A stretch of 64,000 bases of DNA from assembly GCF_002995495.1 (NCBI RefSeq), contig NZ_PVZV01000003.1, positions 248,001 through 312,000 of the forward strand, written 5' to 3'. Source of the stretch: Actinocorallia populi (GTDB lineage: Bacteria > Actinomycetota > Actinomycetes > Streptosporangiales > Streptosporangiaceae). The position numbers and the translations under genes are program-made. Below the pieces are notes generated by a model that worked only from the letters and a program-made list of their open reading frames with translations, made no database searches and was not told where the DNA came from. Positions 33,227 to 42,289 of the stretch are shown here, piece by piece. The stretch's first letter is position 1. Each line of letters opens with the position of its first letter.

Positions 33227-34150
33227 CTACGCGTAGAGGGTTCCGGTGTTCACCACCGGCTGGGCGTCCCTGTCCCCGCACAGCACGACCAGGAGGTTGC
33301 TGACCATCGTGGCCTTGCGCTCCTCGTCCAGCTCGACGATCTCGTCCTCGGCCAGCCGGGCCAGCGCCATCTCCACCATGCCCACGGCGCCCTCGACGAT
33401 GCGGCTGCGGGCGGCGACGATCGCGGTGGCCTGCTGGCGGCGCAGCATCGCCTGGGCGATCTCCGGCGCGTAGGCCAGCCGGGTGAGCCGGGACTCGGTG
33501 ATCTCCACGCCGGCCGCGGCGACCCGGGCGCCGATCTCCTCGCTGAGGCGGGCGGTGATCTCCTCGGCGTTGTCGCGCAGGGACAGGCCGGGCCCGTCGT
33601 GGGTGTCGTAGGCGTAGCTGTTGGCGATGTGCCGGACGGCGGTCTCGGTCTGGATGGCGACGAACTCCACGAAGTCGTCGACCTCGAAGACCGCGCGGGC
33701 GGTGTCCTTGACCTGCCAGACGACGACCGCGGAGATCTCGATCGGGTTGCCCTCGAGGTCGTTGACCTTCAGCACGTCGGTCTCGTGGTTGCGGATCCGG
33801 GTGGAGACCCGGCGCCGCTCGGTGAGCGGGTTGACCCAGCGCAGCCCGTCGGTGCGGACGGTGCCGGTGTAGCGGCCGAGCAGCTGCAGCACCCGCGCCT
33901 CGCCGGGGGCGACGGCGGTGAGCCCGGCCGAGACGACCAGGGACACGGTGAAGAGCACGCCTCCGAGGACCATCAGGGCCACTCCGAACGCGGTCCCCTC
34001 ACCTTTGCTGATCATGACCACGCCCCCGGCGAAGGCGGCGATGCCGGCGACCGTTCCGGCCACCACCCCGCCCAGGACGGGCCAGCCCGAGGCGCCGAAG
34101 GCGATCCGCTCCCGCACCTGCGGGACCGGGGGGTTCGCGTGCTCGCTCAT
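33227..34150 (-). CDS. SPFH/Band-7 membrane protein
   Basis: This 307-residue protein has two membrane segments ([20 protein letters not shown] and [20 protein letters not shown]). The SPFH core follows: [47 protein letters not shown] and a helical end with [20 protein letters not shown]. Family members form membrane-associated oligomers in microdomains. ATG 34150 follows GAGGAGAACCGTC. It heads the operon behind the perfect palindrome. Confidence 0.88.
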   Translation of the reverse strand: MSEHANPPVPQVRERIAFGASGWPVLGGVVAGTVAGIAAFAGGVVMISKGEGTAFGVALMVLGGVLFTVSLVVSAGLTAVAPGEARVLQLLGRYTGTVRTDGLRWVNPLTERRRVSTRIRNHETDVLKVNDLEGNPIEISAVVVWQVKDTARAVFEVDDFVEFVAIQTETAVRHIANSYAYDTHDGPGLSLRDNAEEITARLSEEIGARVAAAGVEITESRLTRLAYAPEIAQAMLRRQQATAIVAARSRIVEGAVGMVEMALARLAEDEIVELDEERKATMVSNLLVVLCGDRDAQPVVNTGTLYA

Positions 34151-34190
34151 GACGGTTCTCCTCATCTTCTGTTGATGTCTTGAACCTAGC

Positions 34191-34206
34191 AAAGTGATAT
34201 CACTTT
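34191..34206. promoter_or_regulatory. perfect 16-bp palindrome, operator
   Basis: AAAGTGATATCACTTT is a perfect palindrome 41 bases upstream of the SPFH start and just past the stop of the next gene. In a GC-rich genome a 16-bp AT-rich palindrome in a promoter is very likely a repressor site, most simply for the RHH protein of the operon. Confidence 0.75.
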
Positions 34207-34207
34207 T

Positions 34208-34981
34208 TCAACCGAGGATCCGGGGCAGGGAACCGGCCTCCTCCGCCAGGAACTCGCGGAGCCGCGCCGGCCACAGCGGCAGCCCCGTGAAGGACTCCCC
34301 CCGGCACGGGAACCGGTCGACCTCGTACCCGCCGCGTTCCGGATCGTCGAACTCCGGGCCGCAGCGCAGGGACAGGTCCATCGACTCCAGCCGGCCCAGG
34401 AAGAACCGGTGCACGTAGTCGGCCTTCGGGCGGTGCTCGGTGTAGGTGAAGACGCCGTGCAGCGGTCCGGCCGTCGCGCCGAGCTCCTCCATCAGCTCCC
34501 GCCGCGCCGCCGCCCGCGTGTCGGGGTCGTCCGGCTCGACCCTGCCGCCGGGGGTCGTCCAGTACGTCGGGACGCCCGGCCGCGTCCGGCGGAACAGCAC
34601 CAGGTCCGCGCCGTCCAGCAGCAGGACCCGCGCCTTGCGCACGACCGGCCGGTCCGGGGGCACCACCCCCCGCAGCACGTACCCCTCGGCGAAACCGCCG
34701 CGTTCGGCGGCCTTGGCCGCCCGCACCCGCTCCAGCTCCGCCGCCCCGCAGCCGATCTCGCCGGCCAGCGCCAGCACCACCTCCAGCAGGTCGGCCAGCT
34801 CGCCGGGCGAGGGGTCGGCGGCGAACTCGTCGGCCTCCTCGTACAGCTTGGCCAGCAGCAGGCCGCACCGCGCGGACCGCTCGGCGACACGGATGTCGGG
34901 CTCCTTTCCGGCCTGCCGCATGAGCTGCGGAATCAGGTCGCGGACGAGCTTCTCCCTACGGAAGCCATAAGGATCGAACAT
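34208..34981 (-). CDS. MazG-like / Nudix fusion hydrolase
   Basis: This 257-residue protein has an N-terminal nucleotide-pyrophosphohydrolase-like part (FRREKLVRDLIPQLMRQAGK, LLLAKLYEEADEFAADPSP, ELADLLEVVLALAGEIG). A Nudix domain follows: TPGGRVEPDDPDTRAA then RRELMEELGA, with a two-residue insertion in the Nudix box, and VHRFFLGRLES. Both parts remove pyrophosphate from nucleotides, so a pool-cleaning role is likely. AAGGAG precedes ATG 34981; an upstream ATG at 35014 is the alternative. Its stop abuts the palindrome of the downstream operon. Confidence 0.8.
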   Translation of the reverse strand: MFDPYGFRREKLVRDLIPQLMRQAGKEPDIRVAERSARCGLLLAKLYEEADEFAADPSPGELADLLEVVLALAGEIGCGAAELERVRAAKAAERGGFAEGYVLRGVVPPDRPVVRKARVLLLDGADLVLFRRTRPGVPTYWTTPGGRVEPDDPDTRAAARRELMEELGATAGPLHGVFTYTEHRPKADYVHRFFLGRLESMDLSLRCGPEFDDPERGGYEVDRFPCRGESFTGLPLWPARLREFLAEEAGSLPRILG

Positions 34982-35081
34982 CTCAGGGGGCTCCTTCTTC
35001 TTGTTTTTTGTCATCCACCGCTAAATATGCGAACCACAACACGTGGTACGTTTCCACGCCGAACCGGATTCGGGAGGTCCC

Positions 35082-36344
35082 ATGCACCGCGTCGCCGTCA
35101 CCGGACTGGGCGTCAAGAGCCCGGCGGGGAGCACCGTCCAGGACGCCTTCTCGACGGTACTGTCGGGTAAGTCCACAGCGGTTCACCTGCCCGAACTGCT
35201 CGACGCCGGGGTCCCGGTGACCTTCGGCTGCCCGGTGAGCGGGTTCGCTCCCGGGGAGTACTTCCCCCCGCACCGGCTGCGCCACCTCGACCGGCCCACC
35301 CGCCTCGGCGTCGCCGCCGCCGCCGACGCCTGGGCCGACGCCGGCCTGGACGGCCCGCTCACCGCGTCCGGCGAGCGGGCGCGCGGCGGCACCTACGTCG
35401 GGACGGGCGGCGGGCACATCGCCCACACCGCCGAGCTCGGCACCGTCCCGCGCGAGCGCCTGCCGGTCGCCTCGGTGCCGATGATCATGCCGAACGCGAC
35501 GGCCGCGCGCATCTCGATCCGGCACGGGCTCCAGGGCCCCTGCCTGACCTTCGCCTGCGCCTGCGCCAGCGGGGCCGTGGCGCTGGGCGAGGCGATGACG
35601 GCCATCCGGTACGGCCGGATCGACCGCGCGCTCGCCGGCGGGGTGGAGGCGATGCTCACCCCGTTCGCGGTGGCGGCCTTCGCCCGCATCAGCGCGCTGT
35701 CCCGGCGCAACGACGCCCCGCACGAGGCGTCCCGGCCCTTCGACAGGGACCGCGACGGGTTCGTCATGGCCGAGGCCGCGGCCTTCCTGGTGCTGGAGCG
35801 CGCGGACCTCGCCGAGGCGCGGGGCGCGCGGATCTACGGCGAGCTCGCCGGTTACGCCGCGGGCGCCGACGCCGGGCACATCGTGCAGCCGCTGGAGGAC
35901 GGGGAGGTCGCCGCCCGGACGATGCGGGCCGCCCTGGACGACGCCCGCCTGGCGCCCGGAGACATCGGCCATGTCAACGCCCACGCCACGGCCACCCTCC
36001 ACAACGACCGGGCCGAGGCGCGCGCCATCGCGAGCTGCTTTCCCGCCGGCTCTCCCCCGGTCACCGCCACCAAGGGCGTCACCGGCCACCTGATGGGCTC
36101 GGGCGGGGCGGTCGAGGCGGTCTTCGCGCTGCTGTCCGCCCGCGCCGGACTCGTCCCGCCGACCGCCAACTTCACCGGAGGCCCCGACGCCGACCCGATC
36201 GACGTCGTCCACGGCACGCCACGGCGGATCCCCCCGGCGCCCGTCCTGTCCAACTCCTTCGGGTTCGGCGGTCATGATGCGACGCTGGTGCTGATCCCGG
36301 CGGAAAATCAAGCCCCGGATAGGACAGGACCTATCGCAGAGTAA
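35082..36344 (+). CDS. beta-ketoacyl-ACP synthase (KAS II-like)
   Basis: This 420-residue protein has the thiolase fold of FabF: VAVTGLGVKSPAGSTV at the start, LTFACACASGAVALGEAM with the nucleophilic Cys, VNAHATATLHNDRAEARAI (first His, where FabF has HGTxT), TATKGVTGHLMGSGGAVEAV (second His), and SNSFGFGGHDATLVL. GGGAGGTCCC lies before ATG 35082. It stands alone, with no ACP or chain-length partner, so a housekeeping or stand-alone ketosynthase is likelier than a type II PKS gene. Confidence 0.87.
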   Translation: MHRVAVTGLGVKSPAGSTVQDAFSTVLSGKSTAVHLPELLDAGVPVTFGCPVSGFAPGEYFPPHRLRHLDRPTRLGVAAAADAWADAGLDGPLTASGERARGGTYVGTGGGHIAHTAELGTVPRERLPVASVPMIMPNATAARISIRHGLQGPCLTFACACASGAVALGEAMTAIRYGRIDRALAGGVEAMLTPFAVAAFARISALSRRNDAPHEASRPFDRDRDGFVMAEAAAFLVLERADLAEARGARIYGELAGYAAGADAGHIVQPLEDGEVAARTMRAALDDARLAPGDIGHVNAHATATLHNDRAEARAIASCFPAGSPPVTATKGVTGHLMGSGGAVEAVFALLSARAGLVPPTANFTGGPDADPIDVVHGTPRRIPPAPVLSNSFGFGGHDATLVLIPAENQAPDRTGPIAE

Positions 36345-36370
36345 GTGAACGGCTCTTATCCGCTTCTTAT

Positions 36371-36406
36371 ACTTGAACCTTCAAGATGTTCCTTGAAAGC
36401 TCAAGT
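36371..36406. promoter_or_regulatory. two tandem operator-like palindromes before the YceI gene
   Basis: CTTGA-ACCT-TCAAG (36372-36385) and CTTGA-AAGC-TCAAG (36392-36405) have identical 5-bp arms and 4-bp spacers, and start exactly 20 bases apart, about two helical turns. This is typical of a dimeric repressor binding twice on one DNA face. MarR-type proteins are candidates. Confidence 0.65.
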
Positions 36407-36440
36407 AAATCCCCCGCTCGGACGGAGACGAGACCGCGCA

Positions 36441-37124
36441 ATGAGCCGCTCCCTGAAGGTATGGATCATCGGCGGCGTGACCGCCCTGCTTCTGGCGTTC
36501 GTCGTGGCGCCCTTCCTCTACACCCAGTTCATCGCGGACGACGCGCCAGAGCAGTTGAGCGTCAGCACGGAGACCACCACGGGCGCCACCGGGGAGTCCG
36601 CCTCGGCGGACGGAGCCTGGAAGGTCGGCCCCGGCTCCCAGGCGGGCTACCGGGTCAAGGAGGTGCTGTTCGGCCAGGACGTGGAGGCCGTGGGCCGCAC
36701 CGGCCAGGTCACCGGCGACCTGACGATCTCCGGCGCGTCGGTGAGCGAGGGCTCCTTCACCGTCGACATGGCGAGCGTCAAGAGCGACGAGGAGCGGCGG
36801 GACGGCCAGTTCAACGGCCGCATCATGGACACCACCACCCACCCGACGTCCACGTTCACCCTGACCCGGCCCATCGAGCTCGGCTCCGTGCCGGCCGTCG
36901 GCGCCCAGGTCAAGGCCGAGGCGACCGGCGAGCTGACCCTCAAGGGCCAGCGCAAGGAGGTCTCCTTCGAGGTCACCGCCTCCCGCACCGCCGCCGACGC
37001 CTTCGAGGTCAGCGGCCAGATCCCGGTGGTCTTCACCGACTACGGCATCGACAACCCCAGCTTCCCCGGCATCGAGGTGGAGGACGACGGCCAGGTGGAG
37101 TTCCTGCTGAAGTTCACCCGCTGA
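36441..37124 (+). CDS. YceI-family lipid-binding-like protein, membrane-anchored
   Basis: This 227-residue protein has an N-terminal membrane anchor (KVWIIGGVTALLLAFVVAPF) and an extracytoplasmic YceI beta-barrel: GSQAGYRVKEVLFGQD, SFTVDMASVKSDEERRD, IMDTTTHPTSTFTLTRPI, TLKGQRKEVSFEV and VVFTDYGIDNPSF. The family binds isoprenoid-like molecules. The start at 36441 leaves the paired palindromes in the promoter. Confidence 0.9.
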   Translation: MSRSLKVWIIGGVTALLLAFVVAPFLYTQFIADDAPEQLSVSTETTTGATGESASADGAWKVGPGSQAGYRVKEVLFGQDVEAVGRTGQVTGDLTISGASVSEGSFTVDMASVKSDEERRDGQFNGRIMDTTTHPTSTFTLTRPIELGSVPAVGAQVKAEATGELTLKGQRKEVSFEVTASRTAADAFEVSGQIPVVFTDYGIDNPSFPGIEVEDDGQVEFLLKFTR

Positions 37125-37254
37125 CCCGTTCCGCCGAACGGCCCGCGCCCCGTCCCCACGGTGCGCGGGCCGTTCGCGTACCGGGTTGTGCGAAGCCCGG
37201 CGAACCCGTACAGTCTTTTCCTACCTGTTTGATTGGTTTAGTAGGGAGACAGCG

Positions 37255-38019
37255 GTGTCACGCGCCTTCGTGCTCCGGGCGGGCGGGGTCCTCGCCCTTC
37301 TCGCCCTGTGGTGGGCGGCGTCCGCGGCCGGCATCTGGCCCGAGGTCTTCGTCCCGAAGCCGGAGTCGGTCTGGAGCAGCCTCGTCGAGACCTGGACCGA
37401 CGGGTACGCCGGGCACCCGTTGTGGGAGCACCTGGGCGTCAGCCTGCGGCGCATCCTGCTCGGCAGCCTCTACGGCGTCCTCGGCGGCGTCGTCGCGGGC
37501 CTGCTGATCGGGCTGGTCCCCACGGTGCGGGCGCTGCTCGGGCCGCTGGTGACCTTCGTGCGCACGCTGCCTCCCCTTGCCTACTTCAGCCTGCTCGTCA
37601 TCTGGTTCGGCATCGACGAGACGCCCAAGGTCGTGCTGCTGTTCGTCGCGGCGCTGCCGCCGGTCGCGGTGGCCACCGCCGACGCGGTGCGCGGCGTGCA
37701 CGAGGACTACGTGCACGCGGCCCGCTCGCTGGGCGCGACCCGCCGCCAGATCCCCTTCCTCATCGTCCTGCCGTCGGCGCTGCCCGAGCTCATGACCGGC
37801 ATCCGGGTCGCGGTCGGCGTCGCCTACACCACCGTCGTGGCCGCCGAGACCGTCAACGGGGTGCCCGGCATCGGCGGCATGATCCGCGACGCGCAGCGCT
37901 ACAACCAGTCGGACGTCGTGGTGCTCGGGCTGCTGGTCATCGGCGCCTCCGGGCTGCTCATCGACGCCCTCCTGCAGCTCGCCGAACGCAGGCTCGCGCC
38001 GTGGCGCGGCCGGGCCTGA
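37255..38019 (+). CDS. sulfonate/taurine ABC transporter permease
   Basis: This 254-residue inner-membrane protein has six segments and the binding-protein-dependent permease loop (HEDYVHAARSLGATRRQIPF, then LPSALPELMTGIRVAVGVAY). The pattern is that of SsuC/TauC. GTG 37255 follows GGGAGACAGC. Upstream, around 37215-37247, CCTAC and GTAGG flank a T-rich stretch that may be regulatory. Operon order is permease, binding protein, ATPase, monooxygenase. Confidence 0.87.
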   Translation: MSRAFVLRAGGVLALLALWWAASAAGIWPEVFVPKPESVWSSLVETWTDGYAGHPLWEHLGVSLRRILLGSLYGVLGGVVAGLLIGLVPTVRALLGPLVTFVRTLPPLAYFSLLVIWFGIDETPKVVLLFVAALPPVAVATADAVRGVHEDYVHAARSLGATRRQIPFLIVLPSALPELMTGIRVAVGVAYTTVVAAETVNGVPGIGGMIRDAQRYNQSDVVVLGLLVIGASGLLIDALLQLAERRLAPWRGRA

Positions 38020-38051
38020 CCCCCGTCACCACCCTCGAAAGAAGCACCACC

Positions 38052-39086
38052 GTGAAACTGAAGTCCCTCACCGCGGCCGCCGCCCTCCTCCTCGGACTGA
38101 CCGCGTGCTCCTCCGCGGACGGTTCCGGCTCCGGGGAGGCCAACGCCGACGGCACCCCCCGGGAGCTGCGCATCGCCTACCAGCTCATCCCCAACGGCGA
38201 CCTCATCGTCAAGGACCGCGGGTGGCTGGAGGAGGCGCTGCCCGACACCGAGATCACCTGGTCGAGGTTCGACTCGGGCGGCGACGTCAACACCGCGATC
38301 CTCGCGGGGTCGGTGGACATCGGGCTGGCCGGCAGCAGCCCCGTGGCCCGCGGGCTGTCCGCGCCCCTGGACATCGCCTACAAGGTGCCGTGGATCTTCG
38401 ACGTCATCGGGGAGAACGAGGCACTGGTCGCCAGGGACGCAAGCTCCGTGGCCGAGCTCAAGGGCAAGAAGATCGCCGCGCCGTTCGCCTCGACCACCCA
38501 CTACAGCCTGCTGGCCGCGCTGCAGGACGCCGGTCTGAAGGAGGACGACGTCACCCTCGTCGACCTCGAGCCGCAGGACATCCAGGCGGCCTGGACGCGC
38601 GGCGACATCGACGCCGCGTACGTCTGGACGCCGGTGCTCGGGGAGCTGCAGAAGGACGGCAGGACCCTCGTCACCAGCAGGGACCTGGCCGCCAAGGGCA
38701 GGGTGACCGCCGACCTCGCGGTGGTGCGCACCGCTTTCGCCGACAGATACCCCGAGGCGCTGGCCGTCTGGCTGCGGCAGCAGGACCGGGCGGTGAAGCT
38801 CGTCCGCGAGGACAAGGCCGCCGCGTCCGCGGCGGTCGGACGCCAGCTCGGCCTCTCCCCCGAGGAGGCCGGACGGCAGATCGACCAGCTCATCCTGCTC
38901 GACGGCGAGGAGCAGCAGGGCGCCGGCCATCTGGGCACCGCCGCCGCGCCGGGCGCGCTGGCGCAGACCCTGCGCAGCACCGCCGAGTTCCTGCGGACGC
39001 AGAAGACCGTGGACGCGGTGCCCGAGCTGACCGTCTTCCAGCAGGCGCTGGCCGCTGACGCGCTCGCCGAGGCGTTCGGTGGCTGA
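38052..39086 (+). CDS. sulfonate/taurine-binding lipoprotein
   Basis: This 344-residue protein has a lipoprotein signal peptide (LKSLTAAAALLLGLTAC then SS, lipobox LTAC). It then has the periplasmic binding-protein-like fold of TauA/SsuA: LRIAYQLIPNGDLIVKD, AGSVDIGLAGSSPVARGL, VAELKGKKIAAPFASTTHY, DIDAAYVWTPVLGEL. It delivers substrate to the permease encoded just before. The last 8 bases overlap the ATPase gene. Confidence 0.88.
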   Translation: MKLKSLTAAAALLLGLTACSSADGSGSGEANADGTPRELRIAYQLIPNGDLIVKDRGWLEEALPDTEITWSRFDSGGDVNTAILAGSVDIGLAGSSPVARGLSAPLDIAYKVPWIFDVIGENEALVARDASSVAELKGKKIAAPFASTTHYSLLAALQDAGLKEDDVTLVDLEPQDIQAAWTRGDIDAAYVWTPVLGELQKDGRTLVTSRDLAAKGRVTADLAVVRTAFADRYPEALAVWLRQQDRAVKLVREDKAAASAAVGRQLGLSPEEAGRQIDQLILLDGEEQQGAGHLGTAAAPGALAQTLRSTAEFLRTQKTVDAVPELTVFQQALAADALAEAFGG

Positions 39087-39846
39087 ATCCTCCCCTCCCG
39101 CGGTGGAGCTGAGCGGCGTCTCCCTGTCCTACGGGGGACGCCGCGACAGGGTCCTCGCCCTCGGCCCGGTGGACGCCCGGATCGAGGCCGGAGAGTTCGT
39201 CGTCATCGTCGGCCCCTCCGGCTGCGGCAAGAGCACCCTGCTGCGGCTCGTCGCGGGGTTCGCCCCGCCCTCCGAAGGCACGGTGCACGTGGACGGGGCC
39301 CCGGTCGCCGGACCGGGCCCCGACCGGGGCGTGGTCTTCCAGCAGCCCCGGCTCTTCCCGTGGCTGAGCGTGCGCCGCAACGTGGAGTTCGGCCTGCGCA
39401 CGACCGGAGTCCCCAGGGCCGAGCGGCGGGCCAGGTCCGCCGGGCTGCTGGAGCTCGTCGGGCTGGGGGACTCCGCCGCGCGCCGCCCGTACGAGTTGTC
39501 CGGCGGGATGCAGCAGCGGGCGGCGATCGCCCGCGCCCTGGCGCCCGACCCGGCGATCCTGCTCATGGACGAGCCGTTCGCGGCGCTCGACGCGCTGACC
39601 CGCGAACGGCTCCAGGAGGAGATCCGGCGGATCTGGCAGGCCACCGGCAAGACCGTCCTGTTCGTCACGCACAGCGTCGACGAGGCGGTCTTCCTGGGGA
39701 CGCGGATCCTCGTGCTCAGCAGGCGGCCCGGCCGCATCGTCCTGGACCGTTCCGCGCCGCCCCGCTCCGCAGGCCCCCGCACCCGTCCGTCCTCCCTCGC
39801 CCTGCGTGAGGAAGTCGCCGCGGCCGTCCGCGACGCCGCGGCCTGA
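39079..39846 (+). CDS. sulfonate/taurine ABC transporter ATPase
   Basis: This 255-residue ATPase has Walker A GPSGCGKST, Q-loop VVFQQPRLFPW, signature LSGGMQQRAAIARAL, Walker B ILLMDEPFAALD and the switch VTHSVDEAVFL. It fits SsuB/TauB. GTG start overlaps the binding-protein gene by 8 bases. Confidence 0.9.
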   Translation: MAESSPPAVELSGVSLSYGGRRDRVLALGPVDARIEAGEFVVIVGPSGCGKSTLLRLVAGFAPPSEGTVHVDGAPVAGPGPDRGVVFQQPRLFPWLSVRRNVEFGLRTTGVPRAERRARSAGLLELVGLGDSAARRPYELSGGMQQRAAIARALAPDPAILLMDEPFAALDALTRERLQEEIRRIWQATGKTVLFVTHSVDEAVFLGTRILVLSRRPGRIVLDRSAPPRSAGPRTRPSSLALREEVAAAVRDAAA

Positions 39847-39864
39847 GCACCGAAGGAGCATCCG

Positions 39865-40941
39865 ATGCGCTTCCACTGGTTCCTGCCGACGACCGGTGAC
39901 GGGAACGGAATCCGCACCGCCATCATGGACACCGACCGGCGTCTGGCATCCGGCCGCCCGGCGAGTGTGCGCTACCTGTCGCAGGTGGCCCGGGCCGCCG
40001 AGGACGCCGGGTTCGAGGCGGTGCTCACCCCCGTCGGCGCGGGCTGCCCCGACCCGTGGATCGTGTGCTCGGCGGTCGCCCAGCACACCGAGCGCCTCCA
40101 GATGCTGGTGGCGTTCCGGCCCGGGTTCGCCCTGCCGACCCTGCTGGCCCAGCAGGCGCAGGCCTTCCAGGAGGTCTCCGGCGGGCGGCTGGCGCTCAAC
40201 GTCGTCACCGGAGGCGACCCCGTCGAGCAGCGCTCCTACGGCGACTTCCTCGACCACGACGCCCGCTACGCCCGTACCGAGGAGTTCCTGGACGTGCTGA
40301 AGCGGAGTTTCACCGGGGTGCCGTTCGACCACGAGGGGGAGCACTACCGGATCGCGGGCGGGGGTCTTGCCGAACCGCTGGAGCGGGTGCCGGAGCTGTA
40401 CTTCGGCGGGTCCTCCCCCGCCGCCGAGCGGGTCGCCTCCCGGCATGCGGACGTCGCGCTCACCTGGGGCGAACCGCCCGCGGCGGTCGCCCCCAAGGTG
40501 GAGCGGCTCAGGGAGCGGGCCGCCGCGCGGGGCCGGACGCTGCGGGTCGGCCTCCGCGTGCACGTGATCGCACGCGACACCTCGGCCGAGGCGTGGGCGG
40601 TGGCCGAGCGGCTGCTGGCGGGCATGGACCCGGCCCGGATCGAGGCGGCGCAGCGGCGCTTCGCCCGCTACGACTCCGTCGCCCAGCGCGCCATGACCGA
40701 TCTGCACGGCGGCGGCACCCGGGATCTGGAGGTCTCGCCGGGGTTGTGGGCCGGAGTCGGGCTGGTGCGCGAAGGCGCGGGCACCGCGCTCGTCGGCTCC
40801 TACGAGGAGGTCGCGGCGCTGCTGCGCGAGTACGCGGGACTCGGCGTCGAGGAGTTCATCCTGTCCGGCTGGCCCCATCTGGAGGAGGCCTACCGGGTCG
40901 GTGAGAACATCGTCCCAAGGCTGGCCCCGGTGACGGCCTGA
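39865..40941 (+). CDS. ssuD: alkanesulfonate monooxygenase-like flavin enzyme
   Basis: This 358-residue LLM-class oxidoreductase begins MRFHWFLPTTGDGNG and has AAEDAGFEAVLTPVGAGC, QMLVAFRPGFALPTLLAQQ, GGRLALNVVTGGDPVEQR and DHDARYARTEEFLDVL, the SsuD pattern. It would release sulfite from alkanesulfonates with FMNH2 and O2. It closes the transporter operon. No flavin reductase (SsuE) is encoded beside it, so reduced flavin must come from elsewhere. Confidence 0.87.
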   Translation: MRFHWFLPTTGDGNGIRTAIMDTDRRLASGRPASVRYLSQVARAAEDAGFEAVLTPVGAGCPDPWIVCSAVAQHTERLQMLVAFRPGFALPTLLAQQAQAFQEVSGGRLALNVVTGGDPVEQRSYGDFLDHDARYARTEEFLDVLKRSFTGVPFDHEGEHYRIAGGGLAEPLERVPELYFGGSSPAAERVASRHADVALTWGEPPAAVAPKVERLRERAAARGRTLRVGLRVHVIARDTSAEAWAVAERLLAGMDPARIEAAQRRFARYDSVAQRAMTDLHGGGTRDLEVSPGLWAGVGLVREGAGTALVGSYEEVAALLREYAGLGVEEFILSGWPHLEEAYRVGENIVPRLAPVTA

Positions 40942-40952
40942 GCCCCGCGGCC

Positions 40953-41105
40953 TCAGTCGTCGACGTCGGCGAAGACGTCGTGGTCGGTCCAGTCCGAGAC
41001 GTGGCCGCGGGCCGTGCTCGCCCCGGCGATGCCCACGGCCATCCCGGTCAGCGCCGCGAAGGCGGCGGCACCGGCGACACCGGTGATGATCCTGCGTCCG
41101 GTCAT
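40953..41105 (-). CDS. small secreted or membrane peptide, unknown
   Basis: This 50-residue peptide has a signal-like N-terminus (MTGRRIITGVAGAAAFAAL, TGMAVGIAGAS) and a short acidic tail (SDWTDHDVFADVDD). GGAGGAGACCGAAG precedes the ATG, a strong sign that it is translated. No family is recognised. It converges on the monooxygenase gene. Confidence 0.6.
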   Translation of the reverse strand: MTGRRIITGVAGAAAFAALTGMAVGIAGASTARGHVSDWTDHDVFADVDD

Positions 41106-41269
41106 CTTCGGTCTCCTCCGACTTCGGTTCTTTTGACTTCCAACGAACGGCTCCACGGTGACGGACGCCACCCGCGGGTGTCAACGATCGCTACTGGACC
41201 GTAATCCTGCGACCGGCGATAGGAGAAATGTAAAGTAACTCTCTAAATCCCCTCTGTCTCGGAGGAATA

Positions 41270-42289
41270 TTGCATACCGTCGTCCGTCCGGCGATGCTCC
41301 CCACCGCTCTGCTGCTCGCCGTCGGCCTGGCCGCACCCGTCCGGGCGGCGCCCGCCCCCTCACCGGTCTCCCAGGAGCTCGACGCGCCGGGAGGATGGAC
41401 GGCCGAGCGCATGCGCCGGGCGGAGGCGGCCCCGCGCGACATGCCCGCCCGGACCAGGAGGGCCGCGCCGAAGAAGCCGCCGCCGATCGCCAAGGCCGTG
41501 GTCGCCGCAAAGCACCGCAGGGCACCGCTCAAACAGATCGGCCGCCTCTACATCACCGGTGAGGACGGGCGCGTGGCCACCTGCACCGGGACGGTCGTCA
41601 ACACCGCCCGTCCCGGGCGGGGCAAGGGCAACGGCAGCGTCCTGCTCACCGCGGCGCACTGCCTCCAGGACCCTTCCGACGGCTGGAACGCCCGGTCCCT
41701 GGTGTTCGCGCCCGACCTGGACCGGGAGGCCGCCCCGCACGGGTTGTGGAACGGGTACCGGACGCTGATGTGGTCGCCGTGGACCGAGCGGGCCGACCCT
41801 GCCTTCGACTACGCCTTCGTCGCGATGGCCCGGCACTCCTCGGGCACCATCCAGAAGAAGACCAACGGCCAGAGCCTGCGCTTCGACGTGAAGCGCAAGG
41901 CCCGGCTGTGGTCGCGGCTCTACGGGTACGCCGTCCAGCACCACCCCCGCAACCAGGACTACCCCGAAGGCGGCAGCGTCCTGCGCATGTGCAGGGGCCG
42001 GACGGGTCCCGTCACGCTCTCCGGAGGCAGGTTCCACACGCTGAAGTGCAACATGTCCCACGGGGCCAGCGGCGGCCCGCTCATCGCCGGCATGCGGAAA
42101 TCCGGTTACGGGCGGATCGTCGGGGTGACGAGCTTCCGCAAGGAGGGCGAGGCCAAGCTCTACAGCCCGGTCCTCGACAAGTGGGCCAAGGACCTCTTCC
42201 TCCGGATCCGCACCGTTCGCGTGCCGCTCCAGGAGGCGCCGCAGGACGTCGTCCGCGTCCCGAAACGCCTCACAGCACCCGGAAGGTGA
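41270..42289 (+). CDS. secreted trypsin-like serine protease
   Basis: This 339-residue protein has a signal peptide (MLPTALLLAVGLAAPVRA) and a likely propeptide. Its trypsin-like domain has the full triad: VLLTAAHCLQDP (His), DPAFDYAFVAMA (Asp), and CNMSHGASGGPLIAG (Ser). Cys residues at TCTG, AHC, MCRG and KCNM could form the usual disulfides. The TTG at 41270 is close to GGAGGA; an ATG at 41294 is an alternative. The 3' end overlaps the convergent gene by 20 bases. Confidence 0.87.
   Translation: MHTVVRPAMLPTALLLAVGLAAPVRAAPAPSPVSQELDAPGGWTAERMRRAEAAPRDMPARTRRAAPKKPPPIAKAVVAAKHRRAPLKQIGRLYITGEDGRVATCTGTVVNTARPGRGKGNGSVLLTAAHCLQDPSDGWNARSLVFAPDLDREAAPHGLWNGYRTLMWSPWTERADPAFDYAFVAMARHSSGTIQKKTNGQSLRFDVKRKARLWSRLYGYAVQHHPRNQDYPEGGSVLRMCRGRTGPVTLSGGRFHTLKCNMSHGASGGPLIAGMRKSGYGRIVGVTSFRKEGEAKLYSPVLDKWAKDLFLRIRTVRVPLQEAPQDVVRVPKRLTAPGR

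Noticed and set aside
41141-41171. longer start for the small exported peptide
   Set aside because: The longer frame has no ribosome-binding site, while the ATG at 41105 follows GGAGGAGACC.
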